Positions 49,262 to 61,853 are shown, numbered from the stretch's first letter. The stretch is DNA of 64,000 nt from Canis aureus (GCF_053574225.1 NC_135640.1:3833074-3897073), one strand, 5' to 3'. The notes: generated from the letters alone by a model not told the origin. Made by a program: numbers and translations.

Positions 49262-51057
49262 CCCATCACTGGGACCTGGATACTCTATTCCACACCTGGG
49301 CCTCATTTTGACCAGGGACCTCTGATCCCACTTTGGGCCTCAAACTAAACTGGTTACTCTGGTTCCCCCTCTGGTCGCCCATCCCGGGTTTCACTTGGAC
49401 CTGGTGAATCTGGTCCTTACCTTGTCCTCACCTGGAGGACCTATGTCTACCGTGGGTCCCACCTGGACTTGGTGAATCTTGTTGCCACCTGGGCCTCACC
49501 TGGACCTTGTGACTGTGGTCCCCACATGGACCTCACCTGGATCTGGTGGCTCTGGTTCCCATATGGGGCTCTCCTGGACCTGGTTCCTGTGGTCTCCTTC
49601 TGGCCTCACCTGCAACAAAACGACTCTGATCCATACTTGGGCCTCACCTGGATCTGGTGACTCTGGTCCTTACCTGGGCATCACTGGGACCTGGTTACTC
49701 TCTTCTCTACCTGGGCCTCACCTGGAGCTGGTGACTCTGGTCACCCTCTGGACCTCACCCTGACCTGGAGCCTGTGGTCCCACCTGGAACTCACCTCAAT
49801 GAGGTGACTGGTTCCCACAGGGACCTCACCTGGACCTGGTGAATCTGGTCCTCACATGGGCATCATGGGACCTGGTTACTCAGTTCCACATCGGGGCCTC
49901 ACCTGGACCTAGTGACTCTTGTCCCACTCTGGGCCTCACCCTGATGTGGTGACTCTGGTCCTCAACTGGGCCTCAACAGGACCTGGTGAATCTACTCCTC
50001 ACTTAGGCCTCGTCTGGACCTTGTGACTCTGGTCGCACCTGGGCATCAATGGGACATGGTTACTCTGTTCCCCACCTGGGACTCACCTGGACTTGATAAC
50101 TTGCTCTACACTTTGGCCTCACCTGGCCCTGATGACTCTGGGACCCCACCTAGGCCTCAATCTGGACCTGGTGACTGTGGTCCCCACCTGGATATCACCT
50201 GGACCAGGTGACACTCGTTCCCACATAAGCCACTCCTGGACCTGGTGACTGTGGTGTCCTTCTAGCCTCACATTTACCTGGTGACTCTGGTCCCCACCAG
50301 GGCCTCACCTGGATCTGGTGACTCTGGCCTGCAGGTTGGCCTCACATGGACCTGGTCAGTGGGGTTGCCACCTGGGCCTCAACCACACCTGGTAACTCAG
50401 GTCCCTATGTGGGCCTCACTTGGACCTGGTAAAACTGGTCCTTACCTTGTCCTCACCCAGACCCGGTGACTCTGGTCACTACCTGGGACTCACATGGACC
50501 TGGTGAATCTGGACCCCATCTGGACCTCACCCAGTCCTGGTGACTTTGTTCCCCACGTGGACCTGATTGCTGTGGACTCCTTCTTGGCCTCACCTGGAAC
50601 TGGTGACTCTGATCCTATCTGGGCCTCACCCATATCTGGTGACTCTGGTCCTCACATGGGCATCATTGGGACCTGGTAACTCTGTTCCACACCTGAGCCT
50701 CACCTGGACATGATGACTCTGGAACCCCTCTGGGCCTCACCCTGACCTGGTGACTCTGGTCCCCATATGGATGTCACCAGGACCAGGTGATTCTGATACC
50801 CTTCTAGACCTCAACCCGACCGGGTGACTCTGGTCCTCAACTGGGCCTCACCTGGACCTAGTGAATATGCTCCCCACCTGGGCCTCATCTTGACCTGGTG
50901 ACTCTGGTCCCTACCTGGGCATCATCGGGACATGGTTACTCTATTCCCCACTGGGACTCACCTGGACCTGGTAACTCTTATCCTCACTTTGGCCTCTTCT
51001 GTACCAGGTGACTCTGGCCCCACCTGGGCCTAACCTGGAACGGGTGACTATGATCCT
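49262..51057 (+). repeat. 37-bp minisatellite array (copy 2, right part)
   Basis: Resumes the array that broke at 44,492. Its first units (GACCTGGATACTCTATTCCA and following) match copy 1 near 28,980, and its end at AGCAGCATGCCTCGAATGCA matches the copy 1 end with an offset of 20,187 bp. The landmark ACTTTGTT unit is at 50,543. Confidence 0.93.
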
Positions 51058-53959
51058 CAGCAGCATGCCTCGAATGCACCTTTCCACTAGCTGCATTCTT
51101 ATGGCCGTGAGAATGTATCTACAATGTAAGTCAGGAGGTTCCATGTATACCGCTCTACTGTACCTAGAGACACAAGCATTGAAGCCTGCAGCTAGCTCCT
51201 TTTGTCCTATGAGTTTCTGACAAACATGTCTAGTGAGGATGTTCAAAATTTCATCTGAAGGCTGTGTGGAACTGTGAGGGACTGGGGGTGAGCTCAAGTC
51301 TCAGAAGCAAGTACCCTTTGGACACTACGTTCCACTAGCTTCTCATGTATGAAACTTAGTATATACCACCAATCTAAGAGAGCAATTCCTCACATATCTC
51401 TGGATTGGGTTGGAGACACTAGTCGTGTGGGCCGGCACCTTCCACTAACCTCTAACAACCCTTCTGTTATGCATCCAGCCTAGGCCTGATAGGAGCGAAG
51501 TGTACCTGCAGTCAGCATGTGGGAGGTACAGGGCATAAGCTCAACTCTCAGAAGTTTGTATGCCTGGGTCACAGATGTCTGCCACCCACTCGGATATGGG
51601 AATTAGAACCTAGCTACAATCTGATTGAAGAAGGCCTTTGGAAATCGCTGTATTCAACTGAGATACAGGTGAGTTCAGGACCGGCGCTTCCACATGCTTT
51701 TCTCACAACCTCTCCCAGGACCTAACATAAGGATGTGAACAGCTACGTCTACAGGCAGTCAGGATGCCGGATGGTCCTGTCTTGAGCTCACCTCTCAAAT
51801 GGAAACAAGCCTCGAAGGCACCATTCCACGAGGTGCGTTCTTATGGCCATGAGAACATAGCTACATTGTACGTCAGGACGTTCCATCAATACCGCTCTAC
51901 CGCACCTGGAGACACAACCATTGAAGCCTGCAGCTTGCCCCTTGCGTCCCATGAGCTTCTGACAAACATGTCTAGTGAGGATGTTCGTAACTCCATATGC
52001 TGGCAGTGTGGAACTGGAAAGGACCGCATGTCAGCTCATCTCGCAGCAGGATGTCCCACAGAGAGACAGCATTCAACTAGGTACTCAGGTTTCAAAGTTA
52101 GTATGTAGCTCCCTTCTGAGGGAAGAATTCCACAGACGTCGCTGGATTGAGCTAAGAGACACTTGCCTCTCACAAAACTTGCGTCCCGTATCGAACGACA
52201 TCCTTTAGAAGTGAAGCGTTCAGGCGGTCAGCATGTGGTCGGTATAAGACATAAGCTCAATCCAAAGGCGTGTGCATGCCTTGCAGGCAGCTGTCCACTA
52301 GGAGCGAAATTGTCAAGACACACACTTGGTTCTCATTCCGCTACTGTCCTGCATACAACAAAATGCTGTTGAAGTGAACCACACGGGAAGTCAGGATGTG
52401 GGAGATATAGGTCATAAGCTCAACTCTCAGAAGTGTGAATGCTTTGCAGGTAGATGTCTGCTAGACACTTATTAACGGGAGGTAGAACCGAGCTACACTC
52501 TAATTGAACAAGGATGTTGGCAATCGCTGTATTGAACTTAGATACACGTGAGTTCAAGCCTGTCACTTCCACATGCTTTTCACACAACCTCTTCCAGCAC
52601 CTAACATAAGGATGCTAGGACCTATGTCTACAGGCAGTCAGGATGCGGGAGGGTCCTGCCCTGACCTCAGCTCTCAAAGGAAGCATGCCTACAAGCCAGT
52701 TTTCAACTAGCTGTTTTCTTATGGCAGTGAGAACGTAGCAGTATTCTAAGTCAGGAGGTTCCAAGATTACCCCTCTAATGCACCTGGAGATACCGTACAG
52801 GTCTGCAGTGTTCCACTTGCATCTCAGTATTCTCCGACAAACATCTCTGGTGAGGACGTTCGAAACTCACTCTGCAGGCAGTGTGGAACTGGGAGAGACT
52901 GAGTGTGAGCTCAACTCTCAGAAGTAAGATGCTTTTGGACAAGGCGTTCAGCACATTCTCATGTATGGAACTTAGTATGAACCACGAGTCTACCACAGGC
53001 TTTACTAGGAAATCGCTGGATTGAGCTTGGAGACACTAGTCTTGTTGCCAGGACTTTCCACATACCACTCACAACACTTCAGACACGCATCGAGCCTAGG
53101 CCTGTTAGTAGTGACATGTACCTGCAGGCAGGATGTGGGAGGTACAGGCCATAAGCTCAACACTCAGAAGTGTGCATGCCTGGGAGGCAGATGTCTGCTA
53201 CCCCCTCGTACATGGGAGTAAGAACCTAGCTACACTCTAATTGAAGAAGCAGTTGGATATCGCTCTATTCAACTCGGATACACGTGAGTACAGGCCTCAT
53301 GCTTCCACATGCATTCTCACAACCTCTCCCAGCACCTAATATAAGGATGTTAGCAGCTACGTCTACAGGCAGTCAGGATGCCAGACGGTCCTGTCTTCCA
53401 CTCAACTCTCAAAAGGAAGCATGCCTCGAAGGCACCTTTCGACTAGCTGCGTTCTTATGGCCGTGAGAACATAGCTACATTGTAAGTCAGGAGGTTCCAT
53501 GTATACCGCTCTACTGCACCTGGAGACACAAGCCTTGCATCCTGCAGCTAGCTCCTTGTGTCCTATGAGCTTCTGACAAACATGTCTAGTGAGGATGTTC
53601 GTAACTCCGTGTGCAGGCAGTGTGGAACTGGGAAGGACCGCGTGTCCGCTCATCTCGCAGAAGGAAGTTCCCCAGAGAGACAGCTTTCAACTAGGTACTC
53701 CGGTTTGGAAGTTTGTATGTAGTCCCTTTTGAGGGAGGAATTCCTCAGAAGTCACTGGATTGAGCTAAGAGACACTTGCCTCTCACAAAACTTGCGTCCC
53801 TTATCAAACGAAATCCTTTGGAAGCAAAGCGTACAGGCATTCAGCATGTGGTTGGTACAAGCCATAAGCTCAATCCAAAGGAGTGTACATGCCTTGCAGG
53901 CAGTTGTCCACTAGGCACGAATTTGACAACACAGACACTTGGTTCTCACTCTGCTACTG

Positions 53960-53976
53960 TCCCGCATAGAACGAAA
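53960..53976 (-). other. CENP-B-box-like motif
   Basis: TCCCGCATAGAACGAAA: the reverse complement keeps TTCG, the central A and CGGG. The partner site 163 bp upstream, near 53,797, is decayed (CCCTTATCAAACG). Confidence 0.5.
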
Positions 53977-56886
53977 TGCTGTGGAGGCGAATCACACAGG
54001 CAGTCAGGATGTGAGAGATACAGGCCATAAGCTCAACTCTCAGAAGTGTGTATGATTTGCAGGCAGATGTCTGCTAGACACTTATTGACGGGACCTAGAA
54101 CTGAGCTACACTCTAATTGAACAAGGATGTTGGCAATCGCTGTATTGAAGTCAGATACATGAGAGTGCAGGCCTGTCACTTCCACAAGCTTTTCACACAA
54201 CCTCTTCCCGCACCTAACATAAGGATGCTAGGACCTATGTCTACAGGCAGTCAGGATGCGGGAGGGTCCTGCCCTGACCTCATCTCTCACAAGGAAGCAT
54301 GCCTAGAAGCCAGCTTTCAACTAGCTGCGTTCTTATGGCAGTGAGAATGTAGCAGTATTCTAAGTTGGGCGGTTCCAAGATTACCACTCTACTGCACCTG
54401 GACATACCATCCAGTTCTGCATTGTTCCACTTGCATCTCAGTAGTCTCTGAAACGTCTCCGGTGAAGACGTTCGAAACTCACTCTGCAGGCAGTGTGGAA
54501 CTGGGAGAGACTGAGTGTGAGCTCAACTCTCAGAAGTAAGATGCTTTGGGACAAGGCATTCAGCTAGCTTCTCACCTATGGAACTTAGTACGTAGCACCA
54601 GTCTAACACAGGAATTAAGAAGAAATCGCTGGATTGAGCTTGGAGGCACAAGTCTTGTGTGCCAGGACTTTCCACATACCACTCACAACACTTCAGTCCT
54701 GCATCGAGCCTAGGCCTGTTAGGAGCGATGTGTACCTGCAGGCAGGATGTGGGAGTTACAGGCAATAAGCTCAACACTCAGAAGTGTGTATGCCTGGAAG
54801 GCAGATGTCTGCTACCCACTCGTACATGGGAGTTAGAAACTACCTCCACTCTAATTGAAGAAGCAGTTGGATATCACTGTTTCAACTCGGATACTCGTGA
54901 GAACAGGCCTCACGCTTCCACATGCATTTCTCACAACCTCTCCCAGCAGCTAACATAAGGATGTTAGCAGCTACGTCTACGGGCAGTCAGGATGCCGGAG
55001 GGTACTGTCTTGAGCTCACTTCTCAAAAGGAAGCATGCCTCGAAGGCACCTTTCCACTAGCTGCGATCTTATGGCCATGAGAAGGTAGCTATATTGTAAG
55101 TCAGGAGGTTCCATGTATACCGCTCTACTGCACCTGGAGACACAAGCCTTGCATCCTGCAGCTAGCTCCTTGTGTCCTATGAGCTTCTGAAAAACATGTC
55201 TAGTGAGGATGTTCGAAATTCCATCTGAATGCCGTGTAAAAATGTGAGGGACTGGGGGTGAGCTCAAGTCTCAGAAGCAAGTTCCGTTTGGACACTGCGT
55301 TCAACTAGCTTCTCATGTATGGAACTTAGTTTGTAGCACTAATCTATGAGAGCTGTTCTTCACATATCTCTGGATGGGCTTGAAGACACTAGTCGTGTGG
55401 GCCGGCACCTTCCACTATCCTATCACAACCCTATGTCACGCATCGAGCCTAGGCCTGATAGGAGCGAAGTGTACCTGCAGTCAGCACGTGGGAGGTACAG
55501 GCCATAAGCTCAACTCTCAGAAGTGTGTATGCTTTGCAGGCAGATGTCTGCTAGACACTTATTGATAGGAGCTAGAAACGAGCTATACTCTAATTCAACA
55601 AGGACGTTGGCAATCGCTGTATTGAACTCAGATACATGTGAGTAGAGGCCTGTCACTTCCACATGCTTTTCACACAACCTCTTCCAGCACCTAACATAAG
55701 TTAGCTAGGACCTATGTCTACAGGCAGTCAGGATGTGGGAGGGTCCTGCCCTGACCTCAACTCTCACAAGGAAGCATGCCTAGAAGCCAGCTTTCAACTA
55801 GCTCCATTCTTATGGCAGTGAGAACGTAGCAGTATTCTAAGTCAGGAGGTTCCAAGATTACCACTCTACTGCACCAGGAGATACCATCCAGGTCTGCATT
55901 GTTCCACTTGCGTCTCAGAAGCCTCTGACAAACGTCTTTGGTGAAGACGTTCGAAACTCACTCTGCAAGCAGTGTGGAATGCTGAGGGACTGAGTGTGAG
56001 CTCAAATCTAAGAAGTAAGATGCTTTTGGACAAGGCGTTCAGCTACCTTCTCACGTATGGAACTTGGTATGTACCACCAGTCTAAGACAGGAATTACGAG
56101 GAAATCGCTGGGTGAGCCTGGAGGCACTAGTCTTGTGTGCCAGGACTTTCCACATACCACTGACAACACTTCAGTCACGCATCGAGCCTAAGCCTGTTAG
56201 GAGCGATGTGTACCTGCAGGCAAGATGTGGGAGGTACAGGCCATAAGCTCAACTCTCAGAAGTGTGTATGCCTGGGAGGCAGATGTCTGCAACCCACTCG
56301 TACATGGGAGTTAGAACCTACCTACACTCTAACTGAACAAGGAGTTTCATATCCCTGTATTGAACTCAGATACACGTGAGTACAGGTCCGACGCATCCAC
56401 TTGAATTCCTCCAACCTCTCCCAACAACTAACATATGGATGTTAGGAGCTACGACTATGGGCAGGCAGGATGCGGGAGGGTCCTGCCCTGAGCTCAGCTT
56501 TCAAAAGGAGCCATGCCTCGAAGCCAGCTTTCTACTAACTGCGTTCCGATGGCCATGAGAACGTGGCAGCATTGTAATTCAGGATGTTCCGTGAATACCG
56601 CTTTACTGCACCTAGAGACACTACCTTGAGCCTGCAGCTTGCCCCTTGCGTCCCATGAGCTTATACAAACATGTCTAGTGAGGATGTTCGTAACTGTATC
56701 TGCAGGCAGTGTGGAACTGGGAAGGACCACGTTTCAGCTCATCTCCGAGAGGGATGTTCCCCAGAGAGAGAGCATTCAGCTAGGTACTTAGGTTTGGAAG
56801 TCAGTATGTAGATCCCATCTGAGGGAGGAATTCCTCAGAAGTTGCTGGATTGAACTAAGACACATTTGCCTCTCGCAAAACTTGCG

Positions 56887-57066
56887 TCCCGTATCGAGCG
56901 AAATCATTTGGAAGTGAAGCGTACAGGCGGTCAGAATGTGGGAGGTTCAAATCCTAAGCTCAATCCAAAGGAGTGTGCATGCCTTGGAGGCAGCTGTCCG
57001 CTAGGCGTGAAATTGACAAGGCAGACACTTGGTTCTCACTCTGCTACTCTCCCGCATACAACGAAA
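56887..57066 (-). other. Pair of CENP-B-box-like motifs
   Basis: Sites are at 56,887-56,903 (TCCCGTATCGAGCGAAA, with a change only at a tolerated position) and 57,050-57,066 (TCCCGCATACAACGAAA). Spacing is 163 bp and all core positions are retained. Confidence 0.6.
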
Positions 57067-58488
57067 TGCTCTGGAAGTGGAACGTACAGGCAGTCAGGAT
57101 GGGGGAGGTTCAGGCCATAAGCTCAACTCTCAGAAGTGTGTATGATTTGCAGGCTGATGTCTGCTAGACACTTATCGAGGCGCGGTATACCCGAGCTACA
57201 CTCTAATTGAACAAGGATGTTGGCATTGCTGTATTAACTCAGATACACGTGAGTACAGTTCTGACACTTCCATTCGCATTTCTCCAACCTCTCCCAGCAC
57301 CTCAATTAAGGATGTTAGCAGCTATGACTATGGGCAGGCAGGACGCGGCAGGGTCCTGCCCTGAGCTCTGCTCTCACAAGAGACCATGCCTAGAAGCCAG
57401 CTTTCAACTAGCTGTGTTCCAATGGCTGTGAGACCATAGCAGTCTTCTAACTCAGGAGGTTCGAAGAATACCGGTCTAGTGTACCTGGAGACACCTTCCA
57501 GGCCTGCATTATTCCACTTTCATCTCACAAGCTTCTGACAAACTCTCTGGTGAAGATGTTCAAAACTCATTGTGTAGGCAGTGTGGAACTGTGAGAGACT
57601 GGGTATGAGCTCAACTCTCGGGAGAGAGATGCTTTTGAACTCGGGGTTCAGCTAGCTTCTCACGTATGGAACTTAGTATGTAGCACCTGTCTAAGACAGG
57701 AATTACTAGGAAATCGCTGGATTGAGCTTGGAGGCAATAGTCTTGTGTGCTGGGACTTTCCACTTACCTCTCACAACACTTCATTCACGCATCGAGCCTA
57801 AGCCTGTTAGCACCGAAGTGTACCTGCAGGCAGGATGTGGGAAGTACAGGCCATAAGCTCAACTCTCAAAAGTCTGTACACCTGGGAGGCAGATGTCTGC
57901 TACCCACACTAATATGGGAGTTAGAAACTAGCTACACTCTAGGCCGTTTGAAATCACTGTATTCAACTCAGATAACGTGAGTACAAGCCTGACACTTCCA
58001 CATGCATTTCACCGCCCTCTCCCAGCACCTATCATAAGGGTGTTAGCAGGATATGTTTACGGGCAGGCAGGATGCAGGAGGGTCCTGCCCAAAGCTCAGC
58101 TCTCAAAAGGAGGCATACCTAGAAGCCAGCTTTCTACTGCCTCGTTCTGGTGGTCGTGAGAACGTAGCAGCATTGTAAGGCGGGACGTTCCATGAATACC
58201 GCTCTACTGCACCTGGAAACACAACTTTTGAGCCTGCAGCTGGCTCTTGCGTCCCATGAGTTTCTGACAAACATGCCTAGTGAGGATGTTCGTAACTGCA
58301 TCTGCAGGCAGTGTGGAACTGGGAAGGACCGCGTGTCTGCTCATCTCGTAGAAGGAAATTCCCCAGAGAGAGAACCTTCAGCTGGGTACTCAGGTTTGGA
58401 AGTTAGTATGTAGCTCCCATCTGAGGGAGGAATTCCTCAGAAGTCGCTGGATTGAACTAAGAGACACTTGCTTCTCGCAAAACTTGCG

Positions 58489-58505
58489 TCCCGTATCGAG
58501 CGAAA
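58489..58505 (-). other. CENP-B-box-like motif
   Basis: TCCCGTATCGAGCGAAA with an intact core. The partner near 58,649 has lost the CGGG end (TCCCACCTACAACG). Confidence 0.5.
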
Positions 58506-59332
58506 TCCTTTGGAGGTGAATTTACTGGTGGTCAGCATGTGGGAGGTACATGCTATCAGCTGAAGCCAAATGAGTGCACATGCCTTGCAGGTAGCTGACC
58601 CCTAGGCGCGAAATTGACAAGGCAGACACTTGGTTTTCACTCCCCTATTGTCCCACCTACAACGAAATGTTGTGGAAGTGGAAGGTACAGGCAGTCAGGA
58701 TGGGGGAGGTACAGGCCATAAGCTCAACTCTCCGAAGTGTGTATGCTTTGCAGGCCGATGTCTGCTAAACACTTATCGAGGCGAGGTATACCCGAGCTAC
58801 ACTCTAATTGAACAAGGACGTTGGCAATCGCTGTATTGAACTCAGATACACGTGAGTACAGTCCTGACACTTCCACTTGCATTTCTCCAAGCTCTCCCAG
58901 CACCTAACATAAGGATGTTAGCCGCTACGACTATGGGCAGGCAGGATGCAGGAGGGTCCTGCCCTCAGCTCAGCTTTCAAAATAAGGCATCCCTCAAAGG
59001 CAGCTTTCTACTAACCGCGTTCTGGTGGCCATGAGAATGTGGCAGCATTGTAATTCAGGATGTTCCATGAATACCGCTTTACTGCACCTGGAGACACAAC
59101 CTTGAAGCCTGCAGCTTGCCCCTGGCGTCCCATGAGCTACTGACAAACATGTCTAGTGAGGATGTTCGTAACTGTATCTGCAGGCAGTGTGGAACTGGGA
59201 AGGACCACGTTTCAGCTCAGCTCCAAGAGGGATGTTCTCCAGAGAGAGAGCTTTCAGCTAGGTACTCAGGTTTGGAAGTTAGTATGTAGCTCCCATCTGA
59301 GGGAGGATTTCCTCACAAGTAGCTGGATTGAA

Positions 59333-59367
59333 CAGAAAGAAAGAAAGAAAAAAAAGAAAGAAAGAAA

Positions 59368-59408
<41 letters not shown>

Positions 59409-59425
59409 AAAAAGAAAGAAAGAAG
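59333..59425 (+). repeat. (GAAA)n microsatellite
   Basis: About 93 bp of AAAG/GAAA repeat with a few length slips between satellite A and a SINE. The corresponding tract at 63,262 lies before the second SINE copy. Confidence 0.95.
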
Positions 59426-59604
59426 AGTGGCACCTGGGTGGCTCTGTCAGTTAAGCTTCTGCCTTATGCTCAGATCATGATCCAGGTCCCAAGGCACGCT
59501 CCCAGTTCAGCAGGGAACCTGCTTCTCCCTCTCCCTCTGCCCCTCTCGCTCATGCTTTATCTCTCCTCTCTCTCAAATAAATAAAAAACATCTTTGAAAA
59601 AGAA
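59426..59604 (+). mobile_element. Older SINEC element, copy 1
   Basis: Opens GTGGCACCTGGGTGGCTC, with TCAGTTAAGCTTCTGCCTTA, a CT-rich end and ATAAATAAAAAACATCTTTG. It differs from the young GGGATCCC type, so it belongs to an older carnivore SINE group. Its duplicate lies at 63,352. Confidence 0.9.
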
Positions 59605-60560
59605 ACAAACAAACAAACCCACAAGGAAGAGAAATCGCCCATGTAGAAGAATTTCAAACAATTTTTGAGGACATTCCACCTTCAAGTTCATGAGCATAGC
59701 TTCCCACTCTTAAGTGTGGAATACACATAGTAACTTCCATCTACAAAATATAATATGAAAAACTTAAAATCATATTGATAATATAATAATAATAATAATC
59801 AGTTTACTTCTGAGAAAGCTAACACTACCTCAGCAAGATGATCAGATCGATACCAAGACTGATAAATCATGTTGATAGTATCTATCCTTTATATGATATA
59901 ATGAAAATGGCAGTATATCTCTGTATATAATCCACAAAAACAGTTCAGTCATGAGATAAACGACAGACAGGTCCCAACTGAGGGAAATTTTACAAAATAC
60001 TCTACTTCTCAAAGTGTTCCAGTTCCACAACAACAAGGAAAGGCAGAAAGACTGTCACAATCCAGAGGAGCCTAAGGATATAGGAGGACAAAAGGAATAT
60101 GATATGAGGGATGGTAACTTAGCAAAAACTAAGGAAATCTGAATAAACTATGATCTTTGTTGTTGTTTTTTTTTTTTTTTTTTTTGGTCTTTCTTTAATG
60201 CGAAATTTTTTTTTAATTTTTTTTTATTTATGATAGTCACAGAGAGAGAGAGAGAGAGGCAGAGACATAGGCAGAGGGAGAAGCAGGCTCCATGCACCGG
60301 GAGCCTGATGTGGGATTCGATCCCGGGTCTCCAGGATCGCGCCCTGGGCCAAAGTCAGGCGCCAAACCGCTGCGCCACCCAGGGATCCCTAATGCGAATT
60401 TTTTAATATTGATTCATTAGCCAATATTTGTACCGTACTAATATAAGGTATCAATAATTGGAGAAATTGAGTGCAAGTGCATGCGAATGCTCTGTACTAT
60501 CTTCTCAATTTCCCTATAAATCTGTTTTTTTCATAATAAATAAGATTTATTTTGAAAATT
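59605..60560 (+). mobile_element. Old mammalian L1 (L1M-type) 3'-UTR
   Basis: A non-coding AT-rich tail with words I associate with ancient L1 3' ends: GGGAAATTTTACAAAATACT, AAAACTAAGGAAATCTGAAT, TGCTCTGTACTATCTTCTCA and TCATAATAAATAAGA. It is interrupted by a T-run (about 60,166-60,185) and the SINE at 60,205. The first 200 bp (59,605-59,800) are less certain. The part from about 59,605 to 60,050 is repeated at 63,531-64,000. The family name is from memory and not checked by search. Confidence 0.6.
60205..60389 (-). mobile_element. SINEC_Cf-type SINE
   Basis: An inverted young copy, poly(T) first and AGGGATCCC last. The 9-bp duplication TAATGCGAA occurs at 60,196-60,204 and 60,390-60,398. 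It splits the old L1 3' end. Confidence 0.95.
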
Positions 60561-60885
60561 GACTTAAATTAATCAGGCTCCAAGTGTAAGAGATTTTAAG
60601 AATAGTTGAATTAACTTTTGCCTTATTCTTAAAGAGTTCCTTTGATGGAAACAAAGTAAAAATATTAGATCAGAAGGAAATAAAAACACTTATGAACACG
60701 TATAATGCCTCCTAACCTCAAAAGCAGGAACGGATAATAAATAGCAAAAATCAGATAAAAATACTTTTAGTATAATAGACACCATATTGCAAGTGCATTT
60801 AAAATTAGCAATGTATAACATTTATTTCCTTGACATTTGTCTTCCAAAGAGTTCAAAGTGTTTCAGTGTCAGTTGAAACAGGGAA
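60561..60885. other. AT-rich unclassified sequence
   Basis: About 325 bp of complex AT-rich sequence with no gene, no tandem repeat and no recognised element. Confidence 0.6.
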
Positions 60886-61201
60886 AGAATCTCAGGGAAG
60901 GATCCTTCACATAATAATAGGACCATTGGTACTAATGTCTCTCAGTTCTTTCCAAACCCATAAAGATGCATTTCCTGAGGAGTGACTGAGCTGTGAAGAA
61001 AGAGATGAGAAACCCTCATCCCTCTGAATTACTTGTGTCAGAATATTTTAACCATAGTACTACGGATAGTAAATTATCCTTATTAACAGGAAATACGTCT
61101 CAGTTTGGAATCTGAGCAATCAGATGGGCAGAGAAAAAATGCTTTGACTCACTCTTCATCTTTTAAAGACAAAGGAGAGCTCTTCTATGTACAAAGTCAG
61201 T

Positions 61202-61853
61202 TGTCAAGATAGCCTTATGGAATAAAAGTCTGCAGCATCGAATCCCCTGCACTGGCACGCGCCCCAGGTCTTCCTGACCCAAATCCCTGGGCCTGTCCCC
61301 CAACACAGGCTGCCACCCTGAGGTCATTTTCAATTACTCTCTTAGGAGCTCTGGGGAAGGGGAAAGAACTAGATAGGATGTGACTGGAAGCGTGGAGGCC
61401 AAGAAAATTAAGGCCATTCCAGTTTAAATTCAGTGTTAGCACAAGTCCAGCCATCCCAGGTCCCTGTGAAGAACAGCTGAAATTAACATTACTTCAGTTA
61501 CAGGAAAAAAACAAAAGTTTACAGCTTAATGACCTAGAAAGCCCCACAATAGAATAAAAACTGAGCCCAGGCCAAGGACAGGAAGCCTCTATTAGAATGA
61601 GAACAGAGCTCAATGCCATTGAATGTCCCATATCAAAATGTAAACAGAACTTGAGGAATTGCTCCAGCCCTTCTGGAGGACCCCGAGACCAGCCCTTAAA
61701 ACTAAGCTAAATCCCACCTCAGGGTCCAAGTCCCTGCTCCACTCTGTCGGGTATACTTGGACACAAGCTCGAGATTTTGAATAAACCCTCTTGTGTTTGC
61801 ATCAGTGTAGGCTTCTCAGTGGTTTCTCGGATTCGCAATCTTGGGCACAACAC
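61202..61853 (+). mobile_element. Second copy of the gammaretrovirus-type LTR
   Basis: A 652-bp copy in plus orientation from TGTCAAGATAGCC to GGGCACAACA, with AATAAACCCTCTTGTGTTTG near its 3' side. Both ends follow the TG...CA rule. It differs from the 48,290 copy at scattered bases. About 90 bp downstream, 61,943-61,960 resembles a proline-tRNA primer site at 13 of 18 positions, which is weak. No viral coding sequence is seen. Confidence 0.65.

Larger units (their letters stand above)
51058..59332 (+). repeat. Satellite A array, longest block, with a seven-monomer higher-order unit
   Basis: Monomer cores in one complete unit start at 53,613, 53,833, 53,996, 54,243, 54,486, 54,739 and 54,980, and the next unit starts at about 55,229. 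Steps are 220, 163, 247, 243, 253, 241 and 249 bp, total about 1,616 bp. A neighbouring unit (54,739 to 56,216, 1,477 bp) lacks the short 163-bp monomer and one of the longer ones is joined in its place, giving six. The next (56,216 to 57,825, 1,609 bp) has seven again. The array ends at GGATTGAAC, followed by a GAAA microsatellite. No genes are supported. Confidence 0.92.

Noticed and set aside
26080..51000. Pro/Gly/Trp-rich frames over the 37-bp minisatellite
   Set aside because: The repeat length is not a multiple of three and frames end at unit variation; no gene structure.
1..59332. CRISPR-like repeat/spacer pattern in satellite A and the minisatellite
   Set aside because: Tandem diverged units with no constant repeat and unique spacers, in vertebrate DNA.
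59842..60036. 64-residue minus-strand open frame, also present at 63,802-63,993
   Set aside because: Lies in an old L1 3'-UTR and is shared only through duplication.
7147..60389. tRNA-like boxes in the SINEs
   Set aside because: They are the tRNA-derived heads of SINEs with A tails and target duplications, not tRNA genes.
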